Source: Tuctoria greenei
Lineage: Eukaryota > Streptophyta > Magnoliopsida > Poales > Poaceae
Length of the DNA: 64,000 nt
Assembly: GCA_036927565.1 (NCBI GenBank)
Contig: JAYESD010000001.1
Span: 251,005,097-251,069,096, forward strand
Reading direction: 5' to 3'
Part shown: one piece after another, positions 11,761-21,411 of the stretch
How the letters are laid out: the number at the start of each line of letters is the position of its first letter
Numbering within the stretch: position 1 is the stretch's first letter
The notes under the pieces: model-generated
Databases searched by the model: none
Told to the model about the DNA's origin: nothing
Seen by the model: the letters and a program-made list of their open reading frames with translations, nothing else
Position numbers and translations under genes: made by a program

Positions 11761-11800
11761 TGTAATCCCTTGTCTCCAGATGTAATCCCTTGTCTCCAGA
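11761..11800. repeat. 20 bp tandem repeat and possible poly(A) region of the plus-strand gene
   Basis: tgtaatcccttgtctccaga occurs twice without a gap, followed by ataaatgaaat. The T/G-rich sequence and AATGAA-like motif 50-100 bp after the stop at 11710 would suit a plant polyadenylation region. Confidence 0.6.
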
Positions 11801-11994
11801 TAAATGAAATCCCCAAAATTTTTGTGAATTTCACTTTCACTTTTTGTCTTCAACACTTCTATCTTCACTTGGCCCCCTGGTAGATGTACACAATTTGATT
11901 GTGAACATGTACCAAGAGGATATTGTGTTTTCTTGAAGACTCATTTGCTCCGAACTTGTAGGATTTAGGTCTGAAGTCTTCGATAGTGAAGGCC

Positions 11995-12250
11995 CCCTGA
12001 GGTTGTCGGAGCTTAGAAGCTCCGGCATTGTCTATTGCTTGAGCTTGATAGCTCCGGCAATAGTCTCTATCAACGCGTAGAGCATCGATAGTTAGTCCTC
12101 CGGGGTGTCGGAGCTTAGTAGCTTCGGTAGTGACCTTTGCCAACACTTAGTTTGTTTGCAACAGACTCCACTTACGGGGTCTTCTCACCATCTTTTATTC
12201 AGCGTCGACGGCTGGCCCCCCTAGGGGAGTCGGAGCTTTGTTAGCCCCGG
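11995..12250. repeat. Cluster of short hairpins (cggagct...agctccg)
   Basis: Repeated stem-loops include cggagcttagaagctccgg (about 12008), gagcttgatagctccgg (about 12041), cggagcttagtagcttcgg (about 12109) and cggagctttgttagccccgg (about 12230). Two related copies are in gypsy-2 at about 31136 and 31211. Confidence 0.7.
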
Positions 12251-12980
12251 CTTTTCTCCATCAACGTAGATTTTATTTTCCTGCACACTTAAGACAAGAA
12301 AAATAACAAAATCCGTTTCTTGTCTATAACTTCGTCGCAGCTTACGACTCTCAAGAAGATTTTAATTCAAACGCGACTCTAAATACAACCGAATGCGTTG
12401 TCTTTTCTTCCAGATCCAACTGTACATGGACCCACCTTACTTCGGCCTGCCGGGGTGTAGGTAGAGTGGCGTACTTAGGGTGCTTGACCAGGCTAAGTCG
12501 ATAGCACACTCCAGCCATAGGTTGGCTTGGCGGCTTTTCAGTCGAGTTGGCCATGAACAATATTTGAATCCAAAAGAATTGACAATACAACTCGAATCTT
12601 ATATAAACCGGTCGAACTAAAATTTCTTAAGAATTGCACGTCTTTGTTATAGACAAGAAAGAGAAAAATAAAAATGTTGAGCCTGTACAAAATAAATGCA
12701 CGTGGAGTCTATTTCACATGAAGATGTCTTTCATTATAGGTCCGGGGTACAGGGGAAACAAGTACACTCTTAGGGTACGGAACCAGGCTAAGTGTGTTTC
12801 ATTTCTCGTTTGACCCAGGGTAGTTAGCCACACTTTTAGTCTTGAGACTGTGACAAGTGTTGCATGAGCTTTGCGGACCTTTCGGGAAAGGTCCGGCTGC
12901 TCTCCCGGAGGAACTACCCGACTCTGTACAATGACTCTATAACATACACCTCAAGTTACTTAAGACTCACCTCTGTGGTA

Positions 12981-15900
12981 TTAAATGTAGAACTTACAGA
13001 GGTGCTCGATGTTCCAAGGATTTTGGAGAGGTGTCCCATCCTCAGTAGCCAAGCGAACGCTTCCGGGACGGGATACTTTAATCACTCAGAAGGGCCCCTC
13101 CCAGCTGGGGGAGAGTTTGTTTAGCCCATCTCTGGATTGTATTCTCCGTAGCACCAGATAGCCTTCCTCGAGCTGTCGGTTGTGTACATGCCGCTGGTGA
13201 TAATGCTGTAGGGCTTGGCGATATCGGGCATTTTGAACAGCTGCTTGGCACCTTCCCTCCTCAAGGAGGTCTAGGTCTTCACGCCGGAGCTGGTCCTGCG
13301 CGGCTTCGTCGAAGGTCCGGACCCGGAGTGAACCCAAGGTGATTTCCGGAGGAAGGATTGCTTCAGCTCCGTACACCAGAAAGAAGGGTGTCTCTCCAGT
13401 TGACCGGTTTTGAGACGTCCTGTTGGCCCATAAAAATGGCGGAAGCTCTTCGATCCAGTTGGCTCCATGTTTTTTCAAGCGTTCATAGGTGCGCGTTTTG
13501 AGTCCTTTAAGGATTTCAGCATTTGCTCTCTCGGCTTGGCCATTGCCGGCTGGGTGAGCTACGGAGGCGTAGCAAACTTGTATGCCGAGGTCTTCGTAAT
13601 ATCCTTGGAATGCAGAGCTTGTGAATTGGGTCCCATTATCGGTGATGATTTTGTTTGGGACTCCAAATCTACATACAATGGACTGCAAAAAGTTGATAGC
13701 AGATTGCTTGTTGATTGTCACAACTGGAGTTGCTTCCGGCCACTTGGTGAACTTGTCAATGGCGACGTACAGGAAATTGTAACCTCCGACGGCTCTTGGG
13801 AAAGGTCCCAAGATGTCCATCCCCCACACAGCGAAGGGCCATGTAGGAGGTATCATTTGTAAGGGCTGAGCTGGTGTGTGAATTTGCTTTGCATGAAATT
13901 GGCATGCTTCACATTTCTTCACCAACTCAGTTGCATCCTGGAGTGCTGTAGGCCAGTAGAAGCCATGCCGAAAGGCTTTACCAACCAGTGTGCGGGAAGA
14001 CGCGTGGTTCCCACACTCGCCTCCATGGATTTCTGCAAGGAGTTCGCAACCTTCTTCCCTTGTGATACACCGCATTAGGACGCCATTGGCACCGCGCCGG
14101 TAGAGATCCCCTTCTACCAGCGTGTATCTTTTAGCCAATCTGACTACCCGGTCAGCGGATACATCATCATCAGGAAGGATGTTGTCTTTCAAGTAGCTCC
14201 GGATCTCCGAGATCTATGCATCGGAACTAGCTTGAGCTTTTGAGTCTTGCGTGCTGGGTTGCTCGGAGCTCCCGGCAGCACCTACGACCCTTGATGGCTG
14301 CCATGGTAACAGGGCCATCGGGACTGTCAGCTTCGGGATGCTGATCTCGCCCCCTTCGCTCAGTTCGGCAGGCTGAGCTGTTGGCTTTGACAAACAACGG
14401 ACAAAGATTCCGTCAGGAGCCGGAGCTCCGGTTGACGCTTTGATCCAGAGTTCGTCAGCTTCAGCGTTATGGGCACGCTGAACATGGTGGAGATCTAGGA
14501 CTTCGAAGTCCTTCTGAAGCTTCTGGACTTCAAGGAGGTAAGCAGCTAGCTGGAGATTATTACAGGAACATTCACCCTTCACCTGCTTAATGATGAGTTG
14601 TGAATCTCACTTAACCAGCAATTGCTTGACACCATATGACAGTGCCACCTTTAGTCCGTAGATGAGTGCTTCATACTCTGCCATGTTGTTGGTCGCCTTG
14701 AAGTCAAGGTGTACCATGTATTTCACCTTCTCCCCAGTCGGTGCAAGGAGAAGGATTCTAGCTCCAGCCCCCTGTTTCTGCATGGAGCCGTCGAAGTAGA
14801 GGGTCCAGTGAGGCTCGGTGAAGGCTGGAGCTTGATGCTCCGTCTTCTGCTCACCGGGGCCCCTAGGGTTTGATGGAGAGGGAGTCCATTCTGCCACAAA
14901 ATCTACCAATGCTTGACTCTTGACTGCTTGTCTTGAAATAAATTCAAGATAAAATTCAGCCAATTCCGCTGCCCACTTTGCAATATTCCCAATTGAATTG
15001 GGATTATGCAAGATTGCTCGAAGTGGGTAGGAGGTCACCACTGAGACTTTGTGAGCTTGGAAGTAATGGCGAAGCTTTCTGGAGGCAATGAGAACTGCAT
15101 AGAGCAGCTTATGCACCTCTAGGTATCGAGTCTTGGCATCATGTAATACTTCACTAATGAAGTACACCGGGCGCTGAATGGTCCAGACCCTCCCGGAGGG
15201 GTCCGGAGCTTCCTCTTCACTGACCCAGATCCTCTCGGAGGAATCCGGATTTTCTTCAGGGACCTCCGGGTTCTGGCTGGAGGAACCCGGAGCTTCTTCA
15301 AAAGTGACCTGGAACTTCGCGGAGGGGTATGGGTCTTCTGAAGTGACTTCTTGTGGATTCGAATCTGGGAGCTGGGACCCAGACTCGCTTTCAGGAACCA
15401 CCGGACCCTCTCGAAGGGGTCTGGATTCCTGAGTATGGGGTAGTTCTGGTCTCTCCGCAACCAGAACCATACTGACGACTTTGTCAGTAGCTGAAATATA
15501 AAGCAACAAAGGCTCACCAGGGTTCGGAGCTACCAGAATTGGTAGGGTGGTGAGGAACTGTTTCAGCTCCTGGAATGCCTTCTCTGCTTCTTTGGACCAT
15601 TGGAATGGTTCGGACTTCCTCAATAACTTGAAGAAGGGGAGTGCCCGTTCTGCCAGTCTTGAGATGAACCGACTGAGGGCTGCTAGGCATCCAGTTAACT
15701 TTTGGACGTCTTTGATGCGGGTTGGTGGCCGCATGTCTTCAATGGCCTTAATCTTTGCCGGATTAGCTTCTATGCCCCAGTGACTTACCAGGAAACCGAG
15801 AAGTTTTCCGGAGCTAACCCCGAAGACACACTTGTCTGGGTTTAGCTTTGTGCGGGTGGCCCGCAGCTTGTCGAAGATAGCCTGCAAGGTGTCAAGGAGT

Positions 15901-16829
15901 GACTCCTTGTTCCTGACCTTGACCACGATGTCATCGATGTACACTTCCACTATGTCTCTAATGAGTTCTTCAAAAGTTTTGTACATAGCTCGTACAAAAG
16001 TTGAAGCTGCATTCTTGAGACCAAAGGGCATGGCTGTGTAACAGTACAATCCATCTACTGTGATGAATGAAGTATGCTCTTCATCTTCCCTAGACATCCT
16101 GATTTGATGATACTCGAAATATGCGTCTAGGAAACACAGTAATTCACACCCGGAGGTGGAATCCACTATCTGATCTATTCTAGGTAGTGGGAATGGATCT
16201 TTTGGACATGCCTTATTTAGTGTGGTGTAGTCGATGCACATCCGAAGCTTCCCGCCGGCCTTGGGCACAACGACTGGGTTTGCCAGCCATTTTGGATGGA
16301 AGACTTCTCACATGAATCTAGCTTCGAGTAACTTCTTCACTTCTTGTCGGATGAAGTTCAGTCGCTCCACGGATTGCTTCCGAGGCTTCTGATGCACAGG
16401 CCAGGCGTCGGGGTAGATCTTCAGATTGTGCTCAATCACTTCCCTGGGGATCCCAGGCATTTGTGACGGTTGCCAGGCAAATACGTCAACGTTAGCCCAG
16501 AGGAAAGTGATGAGCGCGAGTTCCTATTTGTCGTTCAATCTCCCCGATATACAGGTGGTTTGAGCGGCATCGGAACCAATTTGGACAACTTTGACGGGAA
16601 TGTCGGTGTTGCCGCTTGGCTGCACTCGAGGTGCAGAAGTCGAGCCTCGTTGACGGATGCTCAGGGGTTTTGGAGCTTGCTCCTGCCTGAAGTCCTCCTC
16701 TTGCGCCGTAGTGAGTGCATGGAGTTCTTCCAATGCAGTTACTCCGGCAGCACGATCTCCGCGGATCCGGAGAACGCCTACTTGTGTTGGCATTTTCAAC
16801 ACCAGATAACCATAATGAGCAGCTGCCAT
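12981..16829 (-). pseudogene. pol: gypsy-1 pol: RT, RNase H, archaeal-type RNase H, integrase
   Basis: One frame runs from the methionine at 16829 to TAA at 12981-12983 with five in-frame stops: TAG 16524, TGA 16308, TGA 14607, TAG 14214, TGA 13086. Four are explicable by C-to-T change on one strand. RT shows MPFGLKNA and the catalytic YIDDIV (about 15930). The first RNase H (LLLYISATDKVV, then FISEVLHDAKTRY) is split by a low-complexity insert (15177-15453). The second RNase H has LYFDGS, EYEALIYG, a GDS-type aspartate just after the 14607 stop, and a late HNAEADEL. Integrase (14192 downwards) has an H/H/C/C zinc region ending CEACQFHAK, then aspartates in MDILGPF and ITDNGTQF and a glutamate in GQAERANAE. 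No chromodomain is seen. The enzyme set would copy RNA to DNA and integrate it. Confidence 0.93.
15177..15453 (-). repeat. Palindrome-rich insert inside gypsy-1 RNase H
   Basis: About 90 codons separate the two halves of the first RNase H. The DNA is built of degenerate units around a palindrome such as gaccctcccggaggggtcc (15186-15204), with relatives at about 15229-15248 and 15403-15424. The peptide is acidic and repetitive (EEAPDPSGRVW, PDSSERIWVSE). The reading frame is kept. A homologous insert is at 27912-28190 and 58441-58726. Confidence 0.8.
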
Positions 16830-17566
16830 GAATTGTACAGGGCAGGCCTTCCCAAGATGGCATTGAAGGGTAAGTTGATCTGAGCGACGTCAAAGACCAA
16901 CTTCTCGGTGTGGTATTTCTCCCGTGTCCCGAAGGTAACGGGGAGAGTAATAGCTCCGAGTGGGGTAATGGCCCCCGGACCTACTTCGGAGAAAGGTCGA
17001 GAGGGGTGGAGATCCGAAGGTCGGAGCTGAAGCTTAGTGAAAGCTTCAAAGCTGATGAGGTTAAGCCCCGAACCTCCGTCTACCATGACATGGTGGAGCT
17101 GGATGTTATTGATGGTAGGAGATACCATCAAAGGTAGCTGACCTGCTCCAACCATGCTCCGAGGGCAATCCGAAGCATCAAAAGTGATGGCTGTGTCCAT
17201 CCACTTCCGATGAGGTTCCGGCTTGACTGTAGGAGCTACAGCGGCCATATCCCGACGCATAGTCTTGATGACGCGACGGGAGGTGATGTCCCATGATCTA
17301 CCAAAAATGGTGTTCATGGTCTTCCGACGCTCGTTGTCAGAGACGTCAGAATCATCATCGACGGAGGTGTAGACGGCCTTCAGGACCTTTTTGGGATCCT
17401 GAAATCCTAACTCCTCTTCAGCCGGAGCTTCGTCGACTTTTTGCTTTCCTTCCCTCTGTCGGAAAGGAGATTCTTCCCGGCGCTTGTTGTAGCGCTCTGC
17501 AAGGTTTTGGACCTCCTGGCAGTCTTCCAAACTGTGGCTGCCCGTTTTGTGAATGGGACACCACAC
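16796..17566 (-). CDS. gypsy-1 gag C-terminus and aspartic protease
   Basis: The open frame of 256 residues begins inside gag at a zinc knuckle of the C-x2-H-x4-H-x4-C type (CPIHKTGSHSLEDC), then a charged linker, then a retropepsin-like domain. The catalytic motif is VDGGSGLNLI (near 17085), with DGG where many families have D-T/S-G; this is usual for Tat-type elements. LGRP near the C-terminus is the second conserved protease motif. The protease would cut the Gag-Pol polyprotein in the particle. The frame stays open to a TGA that lies 34 nt beyond the first methionine of the pol frame, in the -1 frame relative to it. The true N-terminus is upstream in gag; the listed start is only where this frame opens. 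Confidence 0.85.
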   Translation of the reverse strand: MWCPIHKTGSHSLEDCQEVQNLAERYNKRREESPFRQREGKQKVDEAPAEEELGFQDPKKVLKAVYTSVDDDSDVSDNERRKTMNTIFGRSWDITSRRVIKTMRRDMAAVAPTVKPEPHRKWMDTAITFDASDCPRSMVGAGQLPLMVSPTINNIQLHHVMVDGGSGLNLISFEAFTKLQLRPSDLHPSRPFSEVGPGAITPLGAITLPVTFGTREKYHTEKLVFDVAQINLPFNAILGRPALYNSWQLLIMVIWC

Positions 17567-18938
17567 TTTGGGTTTGCCACCGTCTTTAGAAGACGGTCGA
17601 TGTCGCTTCTCGGGGCGTGGCCCCCGGCCACCCGGAGCTGCAGCAGCTGCAACGTTGGATGTGCCGGCGACGGCTTCTTCTTGCCGTTGGTCTTCTTTTT
17701 CTTCTTGCCACCCCCGGAGGTAGCGGCTTCTTCTTTGGAGGATTTCTTGTGACCCTCCGAGGTTGGTTTGGAGTGCATCTCACGGCCCTCCGCAGCTCTG
17801 GCACATTTGTCAGCCAAGCTGAAGAGTTCCGTGACACTGGTGATCTCCTTGATCGCCAGTTTCTCCAACATCTTCTTGTCTTGTACACCCTGTCTGAATG
17901 CCACAATGACAGAGGCGCTAGAGATAGAAGGGATAGTGTTTCGTACCTGAGAGAACCTCTGGATTAATGATCGCAAGGATTCTCCCCCTTTTTGCACGAC
18001 CGCAAAAAGGTCTAGTTCAGTGCCTGGTCGGGTGTATGAACTCTCGAAGTTGGCGGTGAACTGCCGGCACAGCTCCTCCCAACTGTTGATATAGTTTGGT
18101 GGAAGGCTCATAAACCAGGACCTGGCGGTCCCAGTTAAGGCCGCTGGAAAATAATTGGCCATCACGGCCTCGTTTCCTCCAGCTGCAAAGATTGCAGTGG
18201 AGTAGATCTGAAGAAATTCGGCGGGATTGACAGTCCCGTCGATTTTTTCCGGCAGGTGAGGCCGGAACTTCTGTGGCCACCTAACCATGCGCAGGTGCAT
18301 GGCCAGAGCTGAACAGCCTCCTCCTACTCCTTCAGGAGTAGAAAGGTCCTGAGCTTCCCGTTTTCACGAGCACGCTCAATATGGACTCGGCCATCTTGTT
18401 GAAGGTATCGGCGATCAAGCTCCGCCCGGAGGTCATGAGTTGAGAGCCTGGATACCGTGTGAGTGCCTCGTGCCCCGAAGGGCAATGACGTCACTTGTTG
18501 CGATGCAGCACGTCTCCTGCTATTGGAAACGTGCGGACCAAGTCTTCTAGACAAAGTCCGCTGCTGCGACGGGGCTCGTCCTGAAGGAGGAAGACCCTGG
18601 TTGCTGAGGCGTTCAGCTGCTGCTGCAACCAAATGTTCCACGTCAGCCCTCCACTGTTCCAGGGCATCCCAGGATGCGTCCGGAGGTGGTGGGCATTGGA
18701 GAAGAGCACGCGCTGCATGGAGCGCATGTTCCGGGTTGTCATGATTTGCCAACGCAGTAATTGATGCTGGCGCACCATCACGTTGCCCAGCATGATTTGC
18801 TGGTGGAGACGGTGGTGGTGGGAGTGTGACTCCTGCTGGTGCTGAGGCTCCTGCTGGTGGCTGCCTATTGGAGGGATTGCCCCCAACAGCCTGAGCAGCA
18901 GGTTGACCGTTGGATGATCCAGCAGCTGAGTTCACCAT
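17407..18938 (-). pseudogene. gag: gypsy-1 gag (Retrotransposon_gag), frameshifted
   Basis: Gag forms the virus-like particle. The start is taken as the ATG at 18938 (MVNSAAGSSNG), because gypsy-2 has the same start and spacing from its primer site; an earlier open stretch reads into the primer site. The first part (to 18324) is proline/alanine-rich. The second part (18300-17407) contains the conserved gag fold with FRPHLPEKIDGTVNPAEF and RSWFMSLPPNYINSWEEL. Comparison with gypsy-2 places a one-base deletion near 18355 and another near 17668, each changing frame. Lysine-rich and low-complexity sequence follows the fold. The zinc knuckle is in the next reading frame. Without both lesions gag and protease would be one frame, as in gypsy-2 copy A. 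Confidence 0.9.
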
Positions 18939-18955
18939 TCTCAAAATCTCAGGCG

Positions 18956-18973
18956 CCCCTACCTGGCGCGCCA
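18956..18973 (-). other. Primer binding site of gypsy-1
   Basis: TGGCGCGCCAGGTAGGGG on the minus strand, two bases inside the 5' LTR. The same 18-mer with the same two-base spacer is at 24382-24399 in gypsy-2. It starts with TGG as required for a tRNA CCA end; I do not assign the tRNA from memory. Confidence 0.85.
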
Positions 18974-18975
18974 AC

Positions 18976-19825
18976 TGTCGGTGGTTTGGAACCGGCAGAT
19001 CTCCCTACACCGCTAAAGTGATAGGGGAGTTTGATGTTTGGTGTGGGCGTGCGGAGATTCAAGAAGGTGAGTAGGAAATAACACAGGAGACACAAGAGTT
19101 TACGTGGTTCGGGCCGCTTGAGCGTAATACCCTACTCCACGGGTGTGTTGGTGTTGTATTAGCTGTATGAGCTTGTGTTGAGCCTCAATGGCGTGTGTGT
19201 CTAGCCCCCTGAACGTGTCGTCGGCCTGTACTTTTATAGTACAAGGGAAGGCCGTTACAAGTTAGCCTGGCCCGACATGTGGCCCCGGTGATTACTAGTA
19301 TTGATACCTTTTCAACACGTTTAATTGCTCTTAATGACCCTGTAACGGCCTTTGACAGCACGGTTACTGGTGTTAAGATCGTCCGTTTAAGTGTCATTAA
19401 TATGGCATCAATGACACTTAATCGGTTCTTGAAGTCCTTGATTCCCCTTTGAAGATCCGGAGCCGTTGCAGGGTCTTCCGGAGGTTAGGGGCTGAAGATC
19501 CGACAATTGGACACGTGGCAGCTCCAGAGCATACTGTGGGAAACAGGGAGCTCCGGAGCTACCTGACACATGTCAGGTCTGGAGCTTCTCTCGGTCTGGG
19601 GTTAAGTCCGGAGGTGCCATTTCGGTACAAGGCCCGGAGCTTCCCCTTTGTGGGCGGTAGCTCCGGTTTGATAGTACACGTGGCGACCCTGGGATTAACC
19701 ATGTTGGAGAAGTGGGTCCGGTTATGTCTGACATGTGGGCCTCCGAAGGTCTTCAAATCAAGTAGATGACTTTCCTTTGAGATCTTTGTAACCTCAAGGG
19801 GTGTACGGTTTCTAGGGTACCAACA
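18976..19825 (-). repeat. gypsy-1 5' LTR
   Basis: 850 bp, same length as the 3' LTR, with 43 substitutions and no net length change. Most differences are C/T or G/A, as expected for decay of methylated cytosines. It contains repeats of the ccggagct motif also found in the 3' untranslated part of the element. Confidence 0.97.
19231..19239 (-). promoter_or_regulatory. TATA box of gypsy-1 5' LTR
   Basis: CTATAAAAG on the minus strand, between the U3 part and the region that ends at the primer site. The equivalent in the 3' LTR is at 7106-7114. Confidence 0.7.
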
Positions 19826-19830
19826 ATGAT
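19826..19830. repeat. Target-site duplication of gypsy-1, right (ATGAT)
   Basis: ATGAT directly follows the LTR end at 19825 and pairs with 6846-6850. Confidence 0.97.
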
Positions 19831-20868
19831 ATTGCAGGATCTATAACTTAGATCTATACTTAAATCAACTATTCTTCCATTCCTCACATTTAAATGTTGC
19901 CTAATGGTCGCAAAATAGAAACTTAACATGGATTTTAAATCTAACTATAAATCAAATCTTTTGCTAATGTTGGAAAACACCAAGCTATCCTTTTTTCCCT
20001 GTTGAGGATATCTAAATGTTGCCTAAAAATTGCAACACAGAAATCATGTTCTCTATTAAAACCTCACACATATTCTAACTACGAACCATTTGATGATCAT
20101 TATTGATATGAATATATAGTTTGAACTCTATAATGTTTTTCATTATTAGATAAGCTTTCATCACATTCGTAACATTTGATCTATGTTAACTTTTAACGTG
20201 TCCATGAAAGTAATGATCATAGAGGTAATTATTGGTATTAGTATCCACTAGTAACTTTGTGATCATTTGTGTTGTCTCTTGGACACATTGGTTTTATTGT
20301 CTTCTCACAATAACCTTTTAGTATTCACAAATGATACTTGCTCCCCTCCTCGTTAGCTTACATTCAAGTTGTTTCAAAATTATATTCCATGATATGTGGC
20401 TTCCATGTTTCTACATATATTTCTCATATGTTACTTCAACCACAATCAAATTCCATTTTTGCATCTTATAAGTCATATTCAGGAAATTTGCACTTTGCTT
20501 AGGCATTTTAGCTTCCTAAAAAAAATTTTGCTTAAAAAATCGCATTCTTGTGGGATTCATGCAACCTCATTCAAGTTGTTCGAACTTTTACATCAGATTT
20601 TACTATTTTTATCTATGAAAGTGTGTGTGTGTGTGTGTGTGTGTTTGTGTGTGTTTGTGTGCACGCGTGTGAGCATGTGTGATGTTCTGATTATGTAAAA
20701 AAATATGCTCGTTTTTATTAGGATCTCAAAGTGGCAAAAGTTGTAAGTCAGCTTCAGGTATTCTTCTCATCTGCTTTTGTTGTGTGATAGTTTTCTCATG
20801 AAAAAAGGATATCATAAAAGCATTATTATACCTGTTAATCTAATGTTATACTTAACTAAAGAAAGGGT
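19831..20868. other. Hairpin arm and microsatellite, no gene
   Basis: This is mostly the outer right arm of the giant inverted repeat (to about 20766) including (GT)n at 20620-20684, followed by about 100 bp of AT-rich sequence. It matches 50347-51392 in copy B. Confidence 0.7.
20620..20684. repeat. GT microsatellite
   Basis: (GT)n with interspersed gtttgt and gcacgcgtgt. It is the reverse-complement partner of the CA tract at 2364-2416. Confidence 0.85.
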
Positions 20869-21112
20869 TTGTCAAAGTGGTGTATCTCTCATGTTCGTTA
20901 CCACTGAGAAGTTGTTGAAACATGTGGAAATCTGAGTTTCGCTCATCTTTCTCTACTAGGAGGGTACCTTTGTTGTACCTTGCAAATGATGTTATGCAGA
21001 ATGCCATGAAAGAAAGTATTGGATACATAACTGTACTCATGAGGGTCATCCTTGCTAGCCTCAATGAAGTTTTCAACAACGGTGATGATTATGGATGGAA
21101 GGTTGTAAAACG
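20869..21112 (+). pseudogene. Captured fragment of a CID-domain gene (RPRD1/Rtt103-like), copy A
   Basis: The translation has LSKWCISH, then after a stop EVVET, then with a one-base frame change WKSEFRSSF and RVPLLYLANDVMQNAMKES...LNEVFNNGDDYGWKVVKR. This matches the pattern of the CID (RPR) domain that binds the RNA polymerase II C-terminal tail in plant RPRD1/Rtt103-like proteins, whose core reads RVPLLYLAND-x-x-QN and later ENGD-x-x-x-x-VV-x-R-L. About 80 codons are present. It may end at a splice donor (aaacg/gtctat at 21112), which would mean capture of genomic DNA rather than cDNA. Two lesions (TGA and a one-base insertion) exclude function. It lies between the inverted repeat and a direct module repeat, as expected of gene pieces carried by transposons. 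The carrier type is not established. Confidence 0.75.
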
Positions 21113-21358
21113 GTCTATATGTATATCATACTCATATGTATTCGTTAAAGCAGTTACTCTTTTATCATGTACAAACATTAGTGATGTATTAAAACATTGT
21201 TTCTTGAACATACCAATATTTGCATGTCTAGATATTATGAAAAAGCTAAAATTTTGAACATAGGAAAATACCTGAAGCTGACTTATAACTTTTGCCATTT
21301 CGGGCTCCTAATATAAATGAGCATATTTTTTTAGATAAAAAGAACATCACACAGATAA

Positions 21359-21411
21359 ACACACACACACACACACACATAGACACACACACACACACAC
21401 ACACACACACA
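21359..21411. repeat. CA microsatellite
   Basis: Two (CA)n runs separated by tagaca. The same tract is at about 51883-51938 in copy B. Confidence 0.9.

Larger units (their letters stand above)
11711..12980. other. gypsy-1 region between convergent genes
   Basis: No coding region is supported. The 1.27 kb lies between the end of the plus-strand gene (11710) and the end of pol (12981). It holds two 20 bp tandem repeats (11761-11800), a cluster of short hairpins with ccggagct arms (about 11995-12250), and three ggccccct motifs that resemble the polypurine tract (11870, 11990, 12215). The homologous part of gypsy-2 is 30391-31371. Confidence 0.75.
6851..19825 (-). mobile_element. gypsy-1: full-length Ty3/gypsy Tat-lineage LTR retrotransposon
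   Basis: This 12,975 bp element is on the minus strand with two 850 bp LTRs, a primer site, gag, protease, RT, RNase H, a second archaeal-type RNase H and integrase. A convergent plus-strand gene lies between integrase and the 3' LTR. The dual RNase H with order RT-RH-aRH-INT is the hallmark of the Tat clade, and the antisense gene is known from grass members of that clade. LTRs differ at 43 of 850 sites by my count (5.1%). With the commonly used grass LTR rate of 1.3e-8 per site per year this is about 2 million years. All sense genes carry stops or frameshifts, so it cannot move by itself now. It is absent from copy B. Confidence 0.95.
6509..20766. repeat. Right arm of giant inverted repeat, copy A (split by gypsy-1)
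   Basis: The arm consists of 6509-6850 plus 19826-20766 and is the reverse complement of the left arm. gypsy-1 sits inside it. The arm ends at about 20766, after which the sequence changes to the segment with the CID gene fragment. Confidence 0.8.

Noticed and set aside
17085..17095. Unusual DGG protease motif as a lost active site
   Set aside because: Both Tat elements have it and, to my knowledge, DGG is common in Tat-group proteases, so it is not evidence of damage.
20922..21257. A functional CID-domain gene
   Set aside because: Only about 80 codons are present, with a stop and a frame change, identical in both copies and surrounded by repeats.
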